Source: Candidatus Centipeda massiliensis
GTDB taxonomy: Bacteria > Bacillota > Negativicutes > Selenomonadales > Selenomonadaceae
Direction of reading: 5' to 3'
Assembly (NCBI RefSeq): GCF_900290285.1
Contig: NZ_LT985755.1
Coordinates: forward strand, 262,431-326,430
DNA: 64,000 nucleotides
The stretch's first letter is position 1. Each line of letters opens with the position of its first letter. Under the pieces are notes generated by a model that did not search any database, was not told where the DNA came from, and worked only from the letters and a program-made list of their open reading frames with translations. Shown here piece by piece: positions 63,030 to 64,000 of this stretch. Position numbers and translations under genes: made by a program.

Positions 63030-63549
63030 AGGACTGCTCCTCCATCCGGCTCTCCAGTGCACGAATCCGGTCGCGATACTCCGCTGCCTTCTCATACTCC
63101 TCGCGCGCAACCGCCTCCTTCAGACGGGCACGGAGCTGCTCCGACTCCCTGCGCAGCATAATCGAACTCCCCGAGCGGTGCGGAATCTTGCCGCGATGAA
63201 CACTCGACCCGTGAATCCGCCGCAGAAGCGGCGTCATCTCATGATGAAACGTCTCATAGCAGACGGAGCAGCCAATCTGCCCCGTCTGCGGGAAATCCTG
63301 AAACCGCATCCCGCAGTTCGGGCATGTGATGTGTGGTGCATCCTCCTCGATCTCATTCTCCTGCTGATTGCTGCCAAAGATCCCCCTCAGGAAATCCTCT
63401 GCCGACACATTTCCCTGCTGCGCGCGGAGAATGGACGCACCATAGCGTGCAGCACAGCTCATACATATATTCTTTTCACTCCGACCATCGGGACCAATCT
63501 GCACAATATGCACAATCGCATCATTTTTGCCGCATTCCTCACAAATCAT
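63019..63549 (-). CDS. mcsA: McsA, activator of protein arginine kinase
   Basis: The 176-residue protein has two pairs of zinc-binding CxxC motifs (CEECGKNDAIVHIVQ...CMSCA and CPNCGMRFQ...CSVCYETF) and a C-terminal UVR coiled coil (LRARLKEAVAREEYEKAAEYRDRIRALE). It activates McsB. ATG 63549 follows AAGGAAAC; ATG 63567 is a less likely alternative. Confidence 0.93.
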   Translation of the reverse strand: MICEECGKNDAIVHIVQIGPDGRSEKNICMSCAARYGASILRAQQGNVSAEDFLRGIFGSNQQENEIEEDAPHITCPNCGMRFQDFPQTGQIGCSVCYETFHHEMTPLLRRIHGSSVHRGKIPHRSGSSIMLRRESEQLRARLKEAVAREEYEKAAEYRDRIRALESRMEEQSYGS

Positions 63550-63608
63550 TGTGTTTCCTTCCATCATCCTCAGAATAATATAGTTTTTCCTATTTATATA
63601 TCGAGCAG

Positions 63609-64000
63609 CTATCTGAAGTTCTCTAGCGTCAATATCATTGTTTTCAGCATTTGCACACGCTCCTGTGCGGCAAGTGTCTCCGACTGAAAGAGCCCCGTTA
63701 TCATCTGCATGAGCAGCGCAGCCTCACGCGTCTCCACCATCCCATGTTGGGTGAGGTAGCGCACCATGGACTGCACCGTCTCCATATCCGTGTCCTCATT
63801 GATCTTTGACAGCATATCCTGATAGACGAGATCACGCAGCGGCACCTGAACAATGCGTATAAAGCCGCCCAGCCCGCGCCGCGACTCCACCACAAATCCC
63901 TTATCCTGCGTAAACCGCGTGGAGAGCACATAGCTGATCTGCGATGGTGCGCATGAAATCTCATCCGCAATATCCGTCCGCCGCAGCTCGACCTGTCCAT
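63609..64000 (-). CDS. ctsR: transcriptional repressor CtsR (5' end beyond window)
   Basis: About 130 C-terminal residues are visible. The winged-helix part (VELRRTDIADEISCAPSQISYVLSTRFTQDKGFVVESRRGLGGFIRIVQV) is diagnostic for CtsR, the class III heat-shock repressor of clp genes. The beginning is cut by the window edge. It is the first visible gene of the ctsR-mcsA-mcsB-clpC-radA operon, whose promoter and CtsR boxes should lie beyond 64000. Confidence 0.95.
   Translation of the reverse strand, partial: GQVELRRTDIADEISCAPSQISYVLSTRFTQDKGFVVESRRGLGGFIRIVQVPLRDLVYQDMLSKINEDTDMETVQSMVRYLTQHGMVETREAALLMQMITGLFQSETLAAQERVQMLKTMILTLENFR

Overview
The window looks like a chromosomal segment of a diderm Firmicute of the Negativicutes, most like Selenomonas. 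This placement is inferred from gene content and not from a database search. Typical Firmicute genes (ctsR-mcsA-mcsB-clpC, sigH, divIVA, sepF, ylmH, pyrR, a GerMN-domain lipoprotein) sit beside outer-membrane and periplasmic functions (a TonB-dependent receptor, a TonB-type protein, a periplasmic cobaltochelatase). G+C is fairly high. Almost everything is on the minus strand; only fprA and a LysR-type regulator are read on plus. Many genes overlap by 1-4 bases, and GTG or TTG starts with good Shine-Dalgarno sequences are common.

Layout. 1-5.3 kb: glyA (cut by the window edge), rpiB, a zinc/manganese-type ABC permease and ATPase, an ABC-2 exporter pair, and a Gfo/Idh/MocA oxidoreductase. 5.4-6.8 kb: a secreted CbiK-type chelatase behind a cobalamin riboswitch, an attenuator and a strong promoter. 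6.9-7.7 kb: sigH. 7.8-17.2 kb: a long co-directional cluster for division and envelope (rodZ-like, nrdR, a radical SAM gene, pgeF, yggS, sepF, proC, ylmH, divIVA, lspA, rluD, pyrR) ending in a terminator. 17.3-21.5 kb: iscR-nifS, dut, and a UPF0173 hydrolase-miaA-hfq operon. 21.5-28.3 kb: a eukaryote-like ileS and trpF-C-B-A. 28.3-35.4 kb: a Fur-box-controlled siderophore operon (tonB, receptor, fecC, fecD, fecE, binding lipoprotein). 35.4-39.4 kb: glyQS, a small membrane protein and a DEDDh exonuclease. 39.4-41 kb: a large degenerate inverted repeat, then the flavodiiron protein fprA. 41-43.3 kb: a RelE/RelB-type toxin-antitoxin pair, ahbA-ahbB and engB. 43.3-49.2 kb: tig-clpP-clpX, a MITE-like repeat, then lon. 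49.2-53.5 kb: a GerMN lipoprotein, a cell-wall amidase, a DUF3006 protein, a metallo-beta-lactamase lipoprotein, an NCS2 purine permease and tRNA-Ser(GCU). 53.7-57.9 kb: an unrecognised protein, a LysR regulator, and the flagellar genes flgD and fliK. 57.9-64 kb: radA, a 49-codon ORF, clpC, mcsB, mcsA and the 3' part of ctsR.

How it fits together. Protein quality control is heavily represented: trigger factor, ClpXP, Lon, and the McsAB/CtsR arginine-phosphorylation branch with ClpC. Metal and tetrapyrrole handling forms a second theme: zinc-type ABC genes, Fur-controlled siderophore uptake, B12-controlled cobaltochelatase and siroheme decarboxylase. I found no obviously new multi-gene defence or biosynthetic system. 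The most unusual items are non-coding: the 227-bp inverted repeat between two divergent promoters near 39.5 kb, a MITE-like element whose terminal repeat supplies the clpX stop codon, promoters whose -10 elements lie in the loops of hairpins ahead of ileS and glyQ, and a promoter inside the 3' end of trpF. Two small or orphan proteins (49 and 187 aa) also have no function I can assign.
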